Origin: a virus
Length of the DNA: 39,204 nucleotides
IMG/VR virus record: IMGVR_UViG_3300022679_000025
Location: 1-39,204 of that record
Strand: one strand, 5' to 3'
Shown: positions 29,803 to 37,535 of the stretch, piece after piece
How positions within the stretch are numbered: the stretch's first letter is position 1
Layout of the letters: each line of letters opens with the position of its first letter
The notes under the pieces: generated by a model
The model's database searches: none
The model's input: the letters and a program-made list of their open reading frames with translations, nothing else
Told to the model about the DNA's origin: nothing
Program-made: the position numbers and the translations under genes

Positions 29803-30699
29803 CTAACTGGCCCCCGTCGAACCGCCCTTGCCGAAGGTTCCGAAGTAGCCACTGATTGTGGACTGTACCGTTTTGCCACCGTTCAGGACATCCTGGACGC
29901 GATCGCTGAAGCCCTTCTGGTACATAGTGCCGCCGGGGTTGGTCCCGAGCAGGCTCATCAGCCAGTTGCCCTTGGCCTCCAGGTTTGCCATCTGTTGATT
30001 GTAGGACTCGTCCAGAACCTGCTGCTTCATGCCGCGCAGTTTTGCGCCGGCGCGATCGCCGACCTCGATGCGCTGGAGTTTCTCGTTGTTCTCCATGGTG
30101 GCCAGCTGGTCAAGAAAAGTCACTGCCGCCCACTGGCGCCCGCGCTCGGCCTCCAGGAAAGGCGTGGCCGCTGCAACCATCTTGGCCTGCTCGTCCGCGT
30201 TGCGTCGATCGATTGCCTCAGCCCCTTTGCGTGAGGATAGGACGTCGTTGCCCTGGGTGCGCAGCCCGCGGCCCGCGTTGCGCAGGTTCTGGTCGCCGGC
30301 CTGCTGGACCAGGTCCATGATCGCCTTGAACTCCGGCAGCTGCGTCGGATCGGAGCCCTCGGCAAATTCGCGCGCCTTTTCGCCGGCCAGCTGCCGGTTC
30401 TGGTTGGGCTCGCCCTGAGCGAACTGTTTCATGTAATTCGTCATCAGCTGCTCAAAGGGATCGAAGTCCGCGACCCCTCGACGCGGCGCCTGCGGGTTCA
30501 TCGCCATGTTGTACAGCTCGCCGCGGGCTGCGGAAACTTCCGGCGGCTCGATCAGTTCGTTACCGCCAAAGAAGTTGCCCTCGAACAGATTAAACCCTTT
30601 GCCAAACGCGCCGCCATCCTCGGCTTTTTTAGCAAAAGCCTTTGTAATCGGGTTGTTGTGCCCGCTCTGATCTTCTGCGTCGCCAAGAAAATTAGGCAT
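29803..30699 (-). CDS. Putative internal virion/ejection protein
   Basis: The 298-residue protein is helical and rich in Gln/Ala/Lys. It contains AMNPQAPRRGVADFDPFEQLMTNYMKQFAQGEPNQNRQ, then IMDLVQQAGDQNLRNAGRGLRTQGNDVLSSRKGAEAID, and an end with NWLMSLLGTNPGGTMYQKGF and ISGYFGTFGKGG. The middle helix-turn-helix layout with RGLRTQG and a Gly-rich tail resembles phage pilot or ejection proteins in other podoviruses, by impression only. AGGAGGCTATC precedes ATG 30699. Confidence 0.5.
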   Translation of the reverse strand: MPNFLGDAEDQSGHNNPITKAFAKKAEDGGAFGKGFNLFEGNFFGGNELIEPPEVSAARGELYNMAMNPQAPRRGVADFDPFEQLMTNYMKQFAQGEPNQNRQLAGEKAREFAEGSDPTQLPEFKAIMDLVQQAGDQNLRNAGRGLRTQGNDVLSSRKGAEAIDRRNADEQAKMVAAATPFLEAERGRQWAAVTFLDQLATMENNEKLQRIEVGDRAGAKLRGMKQQVLDESYNQQMANLEAKGNWLMSLLGTNPGGTMYQKGFSDRVQDVLNGGKTVQSTISGYFGTFGKGGSTGAS

Positions 30700-30708
30700 G
30701 ATAGCCTC

Positions 30709-31011
30709 CTAACCTACAATGTCATCGCCGATATCGTCCACCGGCTTGGGTACTGCATTGATGGCATCCAGATACGCCTGCTGCCGTTGGTTCATCCGAA
30801 CGAGTCTGCAGTCGGCTCGGATGCTATCATACAGGTAGCGCCGCACAAACTCGACCACAGACTCAGACTGCTGCTTTTTTGGCACCTTGAACGGGTGCTG
30901 ATAATGGCTGCCCTGGTATTCGCGAGCCTGCCGCTTGCCCGCCAGGAACCGCAGGCTCTCGACGACCTGGTCGACATGCTCGTCGGGTATGGTCAGTGTG
31001 ATCTTTGCCAT
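30709..31011 (-). CDS. Small tail-region hypothetical protein
   Basis: ATG 31011 overlaps the previous stop (TAATG) and gives a 100-residue protein. It begins with MAKITLTIPDEHVDQVVESLRFLAG, a strand-helix that looks ribbon-helix-like. Its middle holds a basic run (HPFKVPKKQQSE) and helices (VVEFVRRYLYDSIRADC). It could be a small structural protein or a regulator carried among tail genes. No family is recognised. Confidence 0.5.
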   Translation of the reverse strand: MAKITLTIPDEHVDQVVESLRFLAGKRQAREYQGSHYQHPFKVPKKQQSESVVEFVRRYLYDSIRADCRLVRMNQRQQAYLDAINAVPKPVDDIGDDIVG

Positions 31012-31631
31012 TATGTTTCTCCCAGATAGATGACCGACACGTTCCCGTATTCGATCGTCAGATCGACCGCGCCGCCGTTGTCGTGACGCGCACGTATGTC
31101 CAGATCCCACGGCGCGGTTGCGACATCAATGACACCCACCATGGCCGCGGAAACGAGGTCCCCGGCAGTGCCGAGTTTTTGTTTAACATGAATCGTGTCA
31201 ACCTCCACCGCATTTAAATACGGGGCAAGCCACCACTCTACGCTGTTTGTCCCGCACGAAAATTGGAGCGCCACGGTCACCTGGTAGAGTCCCGCGCGCG
31301 TCAGCGTGATTTTGTCGTTCGATGCGTCGGGCGTTACCTCGTTGGCTGGGCCGTTATTCGCGAAGCCTGTGCATTTCGTATACGTCGTGCCTGTGGGGAT
31401 CGATTGCGCTGCAGCAGAATCATTATGTACATCGATCCCGCCAAAAATCCCATCCTGGGTCAGATGCCCGTTCGGGATGTCCACGTCGCCGTTCTCATCG
31501 AACGTGACCGACGCCACCATCTCCTTGAGCAGGACCTCGTAGAAGAACTCCAGGCGATCGATCAAGTGCTCGAGCTGTTCCTCAGGCGGCAGCCCGCGCC
31601 GGATCCCGAGTGATTTTGGCAGCTGGCTCAT
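31011..31631 (-). CDS. Tail or fibre protein with C1q/TNF-like domain
   Basis: The 206-residue protein has a charged helical N-terminus (LEHLIDRLEFFYEVLLKEM) followed by a beta-rich domain typical of C1q/TNF-like jelly rolls: SIPTGTTYTKCTGF, ITLTRAGLYQVTVALQFSCG, WWLAPYLNAVEVDTIHVKQ, VSAAMVGVIDV and LTIEYGNVSVIYLGE. Such domains trimerise and bind sugars or surface proteins, fitting a fibre or decoration protein. The first gene after the beta-propeller protein, overlapped by one base. Confidence 0.6.
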   Translation of the reverse strand: MSQLPKSLGIRRGLPPEEQLEHLIDRLEFFYEVLLKEMVASVTFDENGDVDIPNGHLTQDGIFGGIDVHNDSAAAQSIPTGTTYTKCTGFANNGPANEVTPDASNDKITLTRAGLYQVTVALQFSCGTNSVEWWLAPYLNAVEVDTIHVKQKLGTAGDLVSAAMVGVIDVATAPWDLDIRARHDNGGAVDLTIEYGNVSVIYLGET

Positions 31632-33442
31632 TAGCGCACCCCGTCCACGGCTCTGAAGCGCCGGAAAATCACCGAGATGATCTCGATGTAGGAGTCAGAC
31701 TCTATCTTGAACCGGAAGTGCTTTGCTCGGATGTCGGTCGAGATCCAGACGCGCACGTACTCTGGCGCTGCAGCGTCCGCGTAGCTGCCGGACCCAACCA
31801 GGGAGTAGCCGGCCTCGCCGTCCCTTTTGACCTTGACAGTCACGGTGCCGGCGCTGGCTCGATTGATCAGCAGCTCCATGCCGCCGTTGAGTCGCTTGTA
31901 CTGGTTCCAGTCACCCATCGTGGTGTCAAACACCAGGGAGGCCGTCTGGCTGGATCCTGAGTCGTAGGAGCCCGGGCGCAGCTCGTAGCTGTTGCCGCTC
32001 GAGTCGGAAACCAGGATCAGTTTTGAGCCCTCGCGCGCCAGGTCCTGGTTGTAGGTCGCCCAGGCAGCGCCCCACTCGTTGTACGTTGCATACTGCTTGC
32101 CGATCGAGGTGTAGGTCGGAGTCGCCTGGCCGTACCATCCACCAAAATTCACCACACTGATGTCGTGCAGGTAGACCTGCTGGTCATCGATGCGGTACTC
32201 GATCAACAGATCGTTCTCGGTTGCGTCCAGGTAAGGGATCGCGACCAGGATAGTGTCCTCGTCGCCCATGAAGGCAGCCGCCACGCCGCCTGCGTACTTA
32301 CGGTTCATCTTCCGCAGCAGGGAGGAAATCTGAGGCATCACGGCCTGGCCGGTCAGTTTCGACCGGAACGTCAGGTCGTCGGCCAGGTAGTAGAGGTCCC
32401 CGCTCTTTACGTTGACGATCGACTCCGGCGCGACGCAGCCCAGGGACTGCTGAGTGTCGTACCAAGAGAAGACCGTACTGTCCGTATTGAGGTAGGCAAT
32501 AACAGCGCGCCCCTCGGTCCGAAAGAAAACCATCTCATGGCCGAGGATCCCGAGCCCATTGATCGGGTAGGGGTTCGACACCATGGCCTTCTCGCCGGCG
32601 TCGCCCGTGTCAAAGGTGTCGGCGCCGGTGCCATCGTCCCAGATCGCGTTCTGCGGGTAGGCCGTTGAGTCGATCGTGATATTGGCGGCGAATAGGAAGC
32701 CCTCAAAGGATCCCAGGAATTTAGCCTTTGTGCAATACGAACCGCCGCCCAGGTCCAGGCCGCTAGCAGTGTCACAGTCACCAAAAGCAGAGCCCGGCGA
32801 CGAGTCGGCGTCCCAGACCTGGACCAGGTCCACGTTATTGGTCGCGTAGACGTCACCGCGGTGCGTAATGATCGACCATCCCTCTACGCTCGCCGGCGTC
32901 CCGCAGGTAAATTTGACAGTCAGCGTCTTGGCCGACTCGTTCCAGAGCAGGATATGATACGCCGTGGCCAGCAGCAGATACTCGTTGCCGGTCGCTGCGT
33001 TCTTGTACAGGTGATAGCGTAGGATCTGTGTCGCACCTACGTGCAAATTGCCGTCGACGGTCGCGTCGGAGATCGTCTCGGAGACGGTGACCTCCGTGTC
33101 CGCGGCAACGTCGCTGGCGTCAGTCACGGTGTAGACCTGGTCATTCCCGGTCGAGCCATTGATGCGGATCGTCGAGCCCACTTCGCTAGCATGATTGCCC
33201 GCGATCGTAAAGACGCCCGTCCCGGTATTCACGCCGGTGATAGCATAGACTGCGGTCGGAGCAACAAATGCTTCCCCGTCATCGTCGATCAGGACGCCAG
33301 ACTGCTTGTGGAATGAGCGGTAGACCCCGTTGTACTCGTGGACGTTCCGTGACTCCGTATTGATGAAGGCCTCCGACATCAATATGGACGGCATATGATT
33401 GGCCGCGCCCTGCTTCTGCGCGAGTATTCCATAGTCAGCCAT
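31631..33442 (-). CDS. Beta-propeller-like tail protein (gp10/tail-tube type)
   Basis: The 603-residue protein is a series of beta strands with recurring patterns: EYLLLATAYHILLWN, SIITHRGDVYATNNVDLVQVWD, FLGSFEGFLFAANITI, MVFFRTEGRAVIAYL, GDLYYLADDLTF, DTILVAIPYL, LIEYRIDDQQVYLHD. Such repeated blades are typical of the tail hub or tube proteins of podoviruses (P22 gp10 or T7 gp12 roles). The C-terminal domain (AGTVTVKVKRDGEAGYSL..YVRVWISTDIRAKHFRFKIES) is also beta. Sits next to the adaptor and fibre genes. The identification is from pattern and synteny. Confidence 0.65.
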   Translation of the reverse strand: MADYGILAQKQGAANHMPSILMSEAFINTESRNVHEYNGVYRSFHKQSGVLIDDDGEAFVAPTAVYAITGVNTGTGVFTIAGNHASEVGSTIRINGSTGNDQVYTVTDASDVAADTEVTVSETISDATVDGNLHVGATQILRYHLYKNAATGNEYLLLATAYHILLWNESAKTLTVKFTCGTPASVEGWSIITHRGDVYATNNVDLVQVWDADSSPGSAFGDCDTASGLDLGGGSYCTKAKFLGSFEGFLFAANITIDSTAYPQNAIWDDGTGADTFDTGDAGEKAMVSNPYPINGLGILGHEMVFFRTEGRAVIAYLNTDSTVFSWYDTQQSLGCVAPESIVNVKSGDLYYLADDLTFRSKLTGQAVMPQISSLLRKMNRKYAGGVAAAFMGDEDTILVAIPYLDATENDLLIEYRIDDQQVYLHDISVVNFGGWYGQATPTYTSIGKQYATYNEWGAAWATYNQDLAREGSKLILVSDSSGNSYELRPGSYDSGSSQTASLVFDTTMGDWNQYKRLNGGMELLINRASAGTVTVKVKRDGEAGYSLVGSGSYADAAAPEYVRVWISTDIRAKHFRFKIESDSYIEIISVIFRRFRAVDGVR

Positions 33443-34296
33443 CAGTTTTTCACCAGTTTAGACCCGTTGATGCCCTTCCAGCGGTACATATAGAACGGAC
33501 TGCCGGCAAACGTAAGGACCTCGCCTGCGGATATCGGGATCGACACGTTTTTGGTTCCTGCAGCTCCGTTGCCGTAAAAGAACTCGGTGCCATCGATATA
33601 GATTCTCGCAGTGCCACTCGAGCCCATCGTGCAGTAGAAAAATCCATCCCCGTTCGCCGTGTAGCCGTAGGCTGAATCGATCGCGCCGCCGACGCTGTCG
33701 TTAGCTGTCCAAGCATCGAATTGGTATCGATCATCGACATATTTCTTATTCGCCACGTCGGGGTCCAGGACCGGCGCAGCATCTGTTGCCAGCATGGTCT
33801 TGTCCGGCAGAATAGCGCACTCCTCGTCGCTCCCGTTTTTGTATGCCTTGATCAGGCTGGTGTCACCGTCACCGGCAATGTTCGCCGCCACCAGGTAGTT
33901 GTTGTTCTGCAGCTCGATCGCGTCCTCGTTGATCTGGTCGTCGGGCAGGTTGCCTACCAGCAGGTTGAATTTGCCGCCTTTGGTGATCTGCAGCGTCTCT
34001 TCGTCCTCGTCGGTCCAGGCCAGCTCGAGGTTACCAGAAGTGGCGTCTGCTGCGGCATGCATAACACCCTCGCCGGCGGCGACGGCGCCTGGGGTGTTGT
34101 CCGCGATCAGAGTGACCTGGTCGTGCTTACCGTTGTCGGCGCCATCGTAGACGTCTGTTGCGGAGGTCACCATGACATGATCCACCGCCAGGCGCTCGAT
34201 TATAGCGTTCTTGATAAGCCGCATTTCGTCGTCGGCCTGGGCCGGATTGTCGGTGTCACCATCCGGCGTGTCCACTCTCAGGGTATAGGTTGCCAT
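33442..34296 (-). CDS. Tail fibre-like protein
   Basis: The 284-residue protein begins with MATYTLRVDTPDGDTDNPAQADDEMRLIKNAIIER, the usual N-terminus of phage fibre proteins that start with a short beta strand and a helix. Later there are repeated beta-rich modules with GYTANGDGFFYCTMGSS, RIYIDGTEFFYGNG and VSIPISAGEVLTFAGSPFYMYRW. A trimeric fibre that binds the host surface is probable. The start overlaps neither gene, with GGAGG 8 bases upstream. Confidence 0.55.
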   Translation of the reverse strand: MATYTLRVDTPDGDTDNPAQADDEMRLIKNAIIERLAVDHVMVTSATDVYDGADNGKHDQVTLIADNTPGAVAAGEGVMHAAADATSGNLELAWTDEDEETLQITKGGKFNLLVGNLPDDQINEDAIELQNNNYLVAANIAGDGDTSLIKAYKNGSDEECAILPDKTMLATDAAPVLDPDVANKKYVDDRYQFDAWTANDSVGGAIDSAYGYTANGDGFFYCTMGSSGTARIYIDGTEFFYGNGAAGTKNVSIPISAGEVLTFAGSPFYMYRWKGINGSKLVKN

Positions 34297-34299
34297 CTG

Positions 34300-35193
34300 C
34301 TAAACCTCCACGATCGAGGGTTCATATACGATTGACTTTTTAACAGACGCCAGTCGAGTGAAGAAAAGCGGCTGCCACAATTTGACGTACTCGTCGTTCG
34401 CGATCTGCATGGCATAGTAGAACTTGATGCCCAGACTGATCACCGACTTGAAGCGCAGCGGATAGTAGATCGTCCCGTCATAGCTCGGATGGCCGCGATA
34501 GTAGAACAGGGTATACGGATAGGCTGCGTCCGGGACTTTGTACAGGTAGAAGTTGCCGTAATTATACGTCCACCATTCCGGCAGGCCCGTGCCTCCAGCG
34601 CTATCGCCCACCGCCTCCTGATATGCGCGGAAACCGCCCTTTATGGGAGTCAGGGGAGGCTTCTGGTTCCCGCTCATATCGAAGAGGTTTAAGGCCGACA
34701 TGCCCATGTACTCGTTGGGCGCCTTCTCGTACTGTTGACTGGCCGTCAAGGTTCCCGTGGCGACATCCACAAACAGGATCCCCTCATCGGTCATATGCTG
34801 CAGCGTCGAGGTCAGCGGGTCGACCAGGTCGTCCGCGACCAGGCCCTCGTTCAGGAAGGACTTCTGGACGGTAGCAAGGAAGTCACTGATCTCCAGGGCC
34901 GAGGGGTACGGGTCATATTTGACCGACGCAATCCGGCGTGTCACACCGCCGGCAACGATCTCGATGTAATAAAAATACGTCAGCCCGCGCTGCACCGGCG
35001 TGAACGAGTACCGATAGGTCCCGGTCGCGATCTTCGCCATGTCCGTACCATCGGCCACAATCACTTCCCCGGTATCCACCCGCTTAACCCCAAAGGATCC
35101 GGTGGCGTCGGAGAGTTTAGCGCTGGTGACGTCGGTCAGGACGCCTGCTACTTTCCACTCAAACTGGATGTCTATCTGGGCGGCGGTTGTCAT
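34300..35193 (-). CDS. Head-tail adaptor protein
   Basis: The 297-residue protein has an N-terminal beta domain (FEWKVAGVLTDVTSAKLSD; GTYRYSFTPVQRGLTYFYYIEIV) and a C-terminal helical domain with YTLFYYRGHP, LRFKSVISLGIKFYYAMQIANDEYVKLWQPLFFTRLASVKKS. The tail of the sequence (aromatic strand, then two helices ending in W..lff..L) matches the shape of podoviral connector/adaptor proteins such as P22 gp4 or T7 gp11. They link the portal to the tail. The start overlaps the stop of the upstream gene (ATGA). Confidence 0.6.
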   Translation of the reverse strand: MTTAAQIDIQFEWKVAGVLTDVTSAKLSDATGSFGVKRVDTGEVIVADGTDMAKIATGTYRYSFTPVQRGLTYFYYIEIVAGGVTRRIASVKYDPYPSALEISDFLATVQKSFLNEGLVADDLVDPLTSTLQHMTDEGILFVDVATGTLTASQQYEKAPNEYMGMSALNLFDMSGNQKPPLTPIKGGFRAYQEAVGDSAGGTGLPEWWTYNYGNFYLYKVPDAAYPYTLFYYRGHPSYDGTIYYPLRFKSVISLGIKFYYAMQIANDEYVKLWQPLFFTRLASVKKSIVYEPSIVEV

Positions 35194-36389
35194 GGGTTTA
35201 CAATGACCTCCAGGTCGGAAGCACCGCCGGCAGCAGACCCAACATCGTCAACCGTCTTGGTCGTCGCGGCGTCGCCGTTATCCCAGAAGGTTGAGTTGTT
35301 GTCGGCGATATTGCCTGCGGTCGATTCAGTTAGCAGCGTATTCATGTAGCCCTGCACCAGGACATCCGCGGCGCCGGCTGCAGAGATCACCATGCTGGCC
35401 CAGTTGCTCGGGAAGCCCACAAACTCAGTCCCGACAGTGATGGCGTTGGAGGCGATCTCAGAGGCCCCTATGGCATCGGCTGCAATCTTGGCTGCCGTGA
35501 TGCCGTCGTTGACAATCGCCACGCCTGTGGTCGTCAGGTAGTCCAGGATGATGACGTCGTTGGCGTCAGCCTCGGCCAGTTCGGCCAGGACGGTGATGTT
35601 GTTGGCGTCAGCCTCAGCCAACTCGGCCAGGATCAGGACCTGGTTGGCTGCCGTGGCATCCCCACCGCCACCGCCGACTACCAATTTTTCGAGCGAATCT
35701 GTAGTCGCGTCGAAATCTGCCCCGCCGTTATCGTCTGCGATCTTGGTCAGCATGGAGCCAAGGGTCGCAGAGCCGCCGTCCAGGGCGATGGGAGTCCCAA
35801 CGTACGTGACCAGGGTGTTGATGTCTGCCCCCTGGTCGTTGGCCGTCTGAGCCGTCCCAGCCTGTTCCATGACGTTGACATGGAAGCCGGTCGGGTCGGC
35901 CTGGCTCTGCGTCTCCCACTCGTTCACGATGTCGCTGGCCGAGTCGGGGGCCGCGCCGCGTATCGTTTCGACATCGATCCCACCGTTGGCCGCATCGACG
36001 GTTTGGCCCTCGGTGATCTTGGTACGATAGATCGTTACCGCCCGCGTCACCGGATCCATGCCCGCATGGGTGATATGCACCGTCAACTCGTGGGTGTCCT
36101 CCCCTGCCACCAGGGTAGTCATGCCAGCCTCATCGATAAGCAGGTCATATACGCCCGGCATATTGGACGCGTCCGTCTCTGCTACAGTCGGGGTTGTCAT
36201 GGCCGTACCGGCCCCGCTGTCGATGCTGTAATAAACGGTGAACGAGGACAGGCCCGTTTCGCGGGTATGGAAATCTGTGGAGTCCACCGCCACGAAGTAG
36301 ATGTACTGGTCGGTCGAACCTGCCGGGATCTTGTGGGCCGACGCAGTGGTCGCCAGGGTCAAAATCAAAAGTAGGATTAGCCGTCTCAT
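35190..36389 (-). CDS. Beta-rich virion-region protein with signal peptide
   Basis: ATG 36389 gives a 399-residue protein that opens with a clear Sec signal peptide (MRRLILLLILTLATTASAHK, cleavage near the ASA-H). Then come beta-rich stretches (YIYFVAVDSTDF; FTVYYSIDSG; HELTVHITHAGMDPVTRAVTIYRT), a Thr/Asn/Asp-rich middle with a tandem LAELAEADAN repeat and an Ala/Asp-rich end. Fibre-like proteins with these patterns are common in metagenomic phages. A signal peptide in a virion gene is unusual and suggests export to the host envelope. GGAG ten bases upstream supports the start. Confidence 0.6.
   Translation of the reverse strand: MRRLILLLILTLATTASAHKIPAGSTDQYIYFVAVDSTDFHTRETGLSSFTVYYSIDSGAGTAMTTPTVAETDASNMPGVYDLLIDEAGMTTLVAGEDTHELTVHITHAGMDPVTRAVTIYRTKITEGQTVDAANGGIDVETIRGAAPDSASDIVNEWETQSQADPTGFHVNVMEQAGTAQTANDQGADINTLVTYVGTPIALDGGSATLGSMLTKIADDNGGADFDATTDSLEKLVVGGGGGDATAANQVLILAELAEADANNITVLAELAEADANDVIILDYLTTTGVAIVNDGITAAKIAADAIGASEIASNAITVGTEFVGFPSNWASMVISAAGAADVLVQGYMNTLLTESTAGNIADNNSTFWDNGDAATTKTVDDVGSAAGGASDLEVIVNP
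35546..35640 (-). repeat. Tandem repeat encoding LAELAEADAN
   Basis: Two near-identical 42-base units on the minus strand encode [VI]LAELAEADAN[ND]. The plus-strand bases repeat gcgtcagcctc.gcca.ttcggccagga, so the duplication is at DNA level and in frame. It likely arose by recent duplication and lengthens a linker in the protein. Confidence 0.6.
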
Positions 36390-37534
36390 GTTTGTAGTTC
36401 TCCACCTAAAGTTGCGCTCGCGGGTTTGCCATTGCTGCCGCCGGCGCCCGCGCCATCGTCGATCTGGTCCAGCACAGGGATCAGCAGCAGCGACTGCCAT
36501 GCAGTCTCGGTCCAGCCGGTCGGGGCACCGCCCGATTCGCCGGAAGATTCGGTATGTTCAAGTGGCCCGCAGACCGCAATGCGAATTGCCTCCGATTGAA
36601 ACGCAAACGCCAGCCAGTCGGTGAACGCCGTCGCTGCGGTCGGGATGATCGTGAAACGATACCCCGTGTCTGCCGTCAGTTCCTGCGGTTCGATGGGGTA
36701 GAAGTGATAGGCCCCCGCGGCATTGGTCCCAGCAGTCTCGCTAGAATCCACTGTCGTGACGGTTGTCTCCGTGGTGCCGGTGAACATGGCGACCTCGAAG
36801 TCGACCAGGGAGGCGTTACGGATCGCCGCCATAACGCCAATCACCCGGCAATCCATAGGAGGCGTATAGAGAACGCCCTTCCAGGTCGTTGTCGAACTGT
36901 GAGCCTCTTCCACGCCATCTGCGATAGGCAGGGCCTGCCTCAGTATCGTGCCGTCCGAGTATTCGACTGCCATACTGGGGACGTAATAGGCCCCAGCCGC
37001 CGCCCAGGAGCCGGTGTAGCCAATCCCAAAGGGGGACGCAGGCGATCCGTGGATCATTGCGGAGTTGCTGCCGATCCGCACCTCAATGAAATTGGACGCA
37101 TCTGCGGTCCCGCTGGAATGCCGTATAGTGGCCGCCAGCAGTTCGCCTGCCGTGGCGACATAGCCGTAGTCCAGGGTCTGCAGGTATCCGTTATTGGCCG
37201 TGAAAGACGAAACCGTAGCCGTACAGTTATTGCCTCCGTTCTGCTTGTAGGTGCCGTCCGGTTCTGCGCCGGTGACGCCCTCGATGCCGACGATGTACGT
37301 TGGTGGCGTGCCGGTCACCCCCTGAACGGAGTAGTGGATCTTGGTAATGGTCCCGGCCTTGGGGGCCAAGAAGACCACCGCCGCCGCGTCCGTGGCGCTG
37401 TCAAGGGCTACGGTCGCCGCATCGTCGATATACTGGAGGAACGTCGGGTTCGCCGCCGGCATGAACCCAACATCCTGCAAGGTGCCGAAGCAGGTCGTGA
37501 CACTCAGTAGAAATGGTATAATTAGCCGCTGCAT
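36386..37534 (-). CDS. Beta-rich protein with signal peptide
   Basis: ATG 37534 with GGGAGG upstream gives 382 residues beginning MQRLIIPFLLSVTTCFG, a signal peptide; the Cys at about 15 hints at a lipoprotein but the lipobox is imperfect. The rest is beta-rich with Gly/Thr/Ala and repeated short strands (AAVVFLAPKAGTITKIHYSV; TPPTYIVGIEGVTGA; YRFTIIPTAATAF) and an acidic/Gly-rich end. It overlaps the next gene by four bases (ATGA). It may be a fibre, surface or exported host-modifying protein. No family is recognised. Confidence 0.55.
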   Translation of the reverse strand: MQRLIIPFLLSVTTCFGTLQDVGFMPAANPTFLQYIDDAATVALDSATDAAAVVFLAPKAGTITKIHYSVQGVTGTPPTYIVGIEGVTGAEPDGTYKQNGGNNCTATVSSFTANNGYLQTLDYGYVATAGELLAATIRHSSGTADASNFIEVRIGSNSAMIHGSPASPFGIGYTGSWAAAGAYYVPSMAVEYSDGTILRQALPIADGVEEAHSSTTTWKGVLYTPPMDCRVIGVMAAIRNASLVDFEVAMFTGTTETTVTTVDSSETAGTNAAGAYHFYPIEPQELTADTGYRFTIIPTAATAFTDWLAFAFQSEAIRIAVCGPLEHTESSGESGGAPTGWTETAWQSLLLIPVLDQIDDGAGAGGSNGKPASATLGGELQT

Positions 37535-37535
37535 A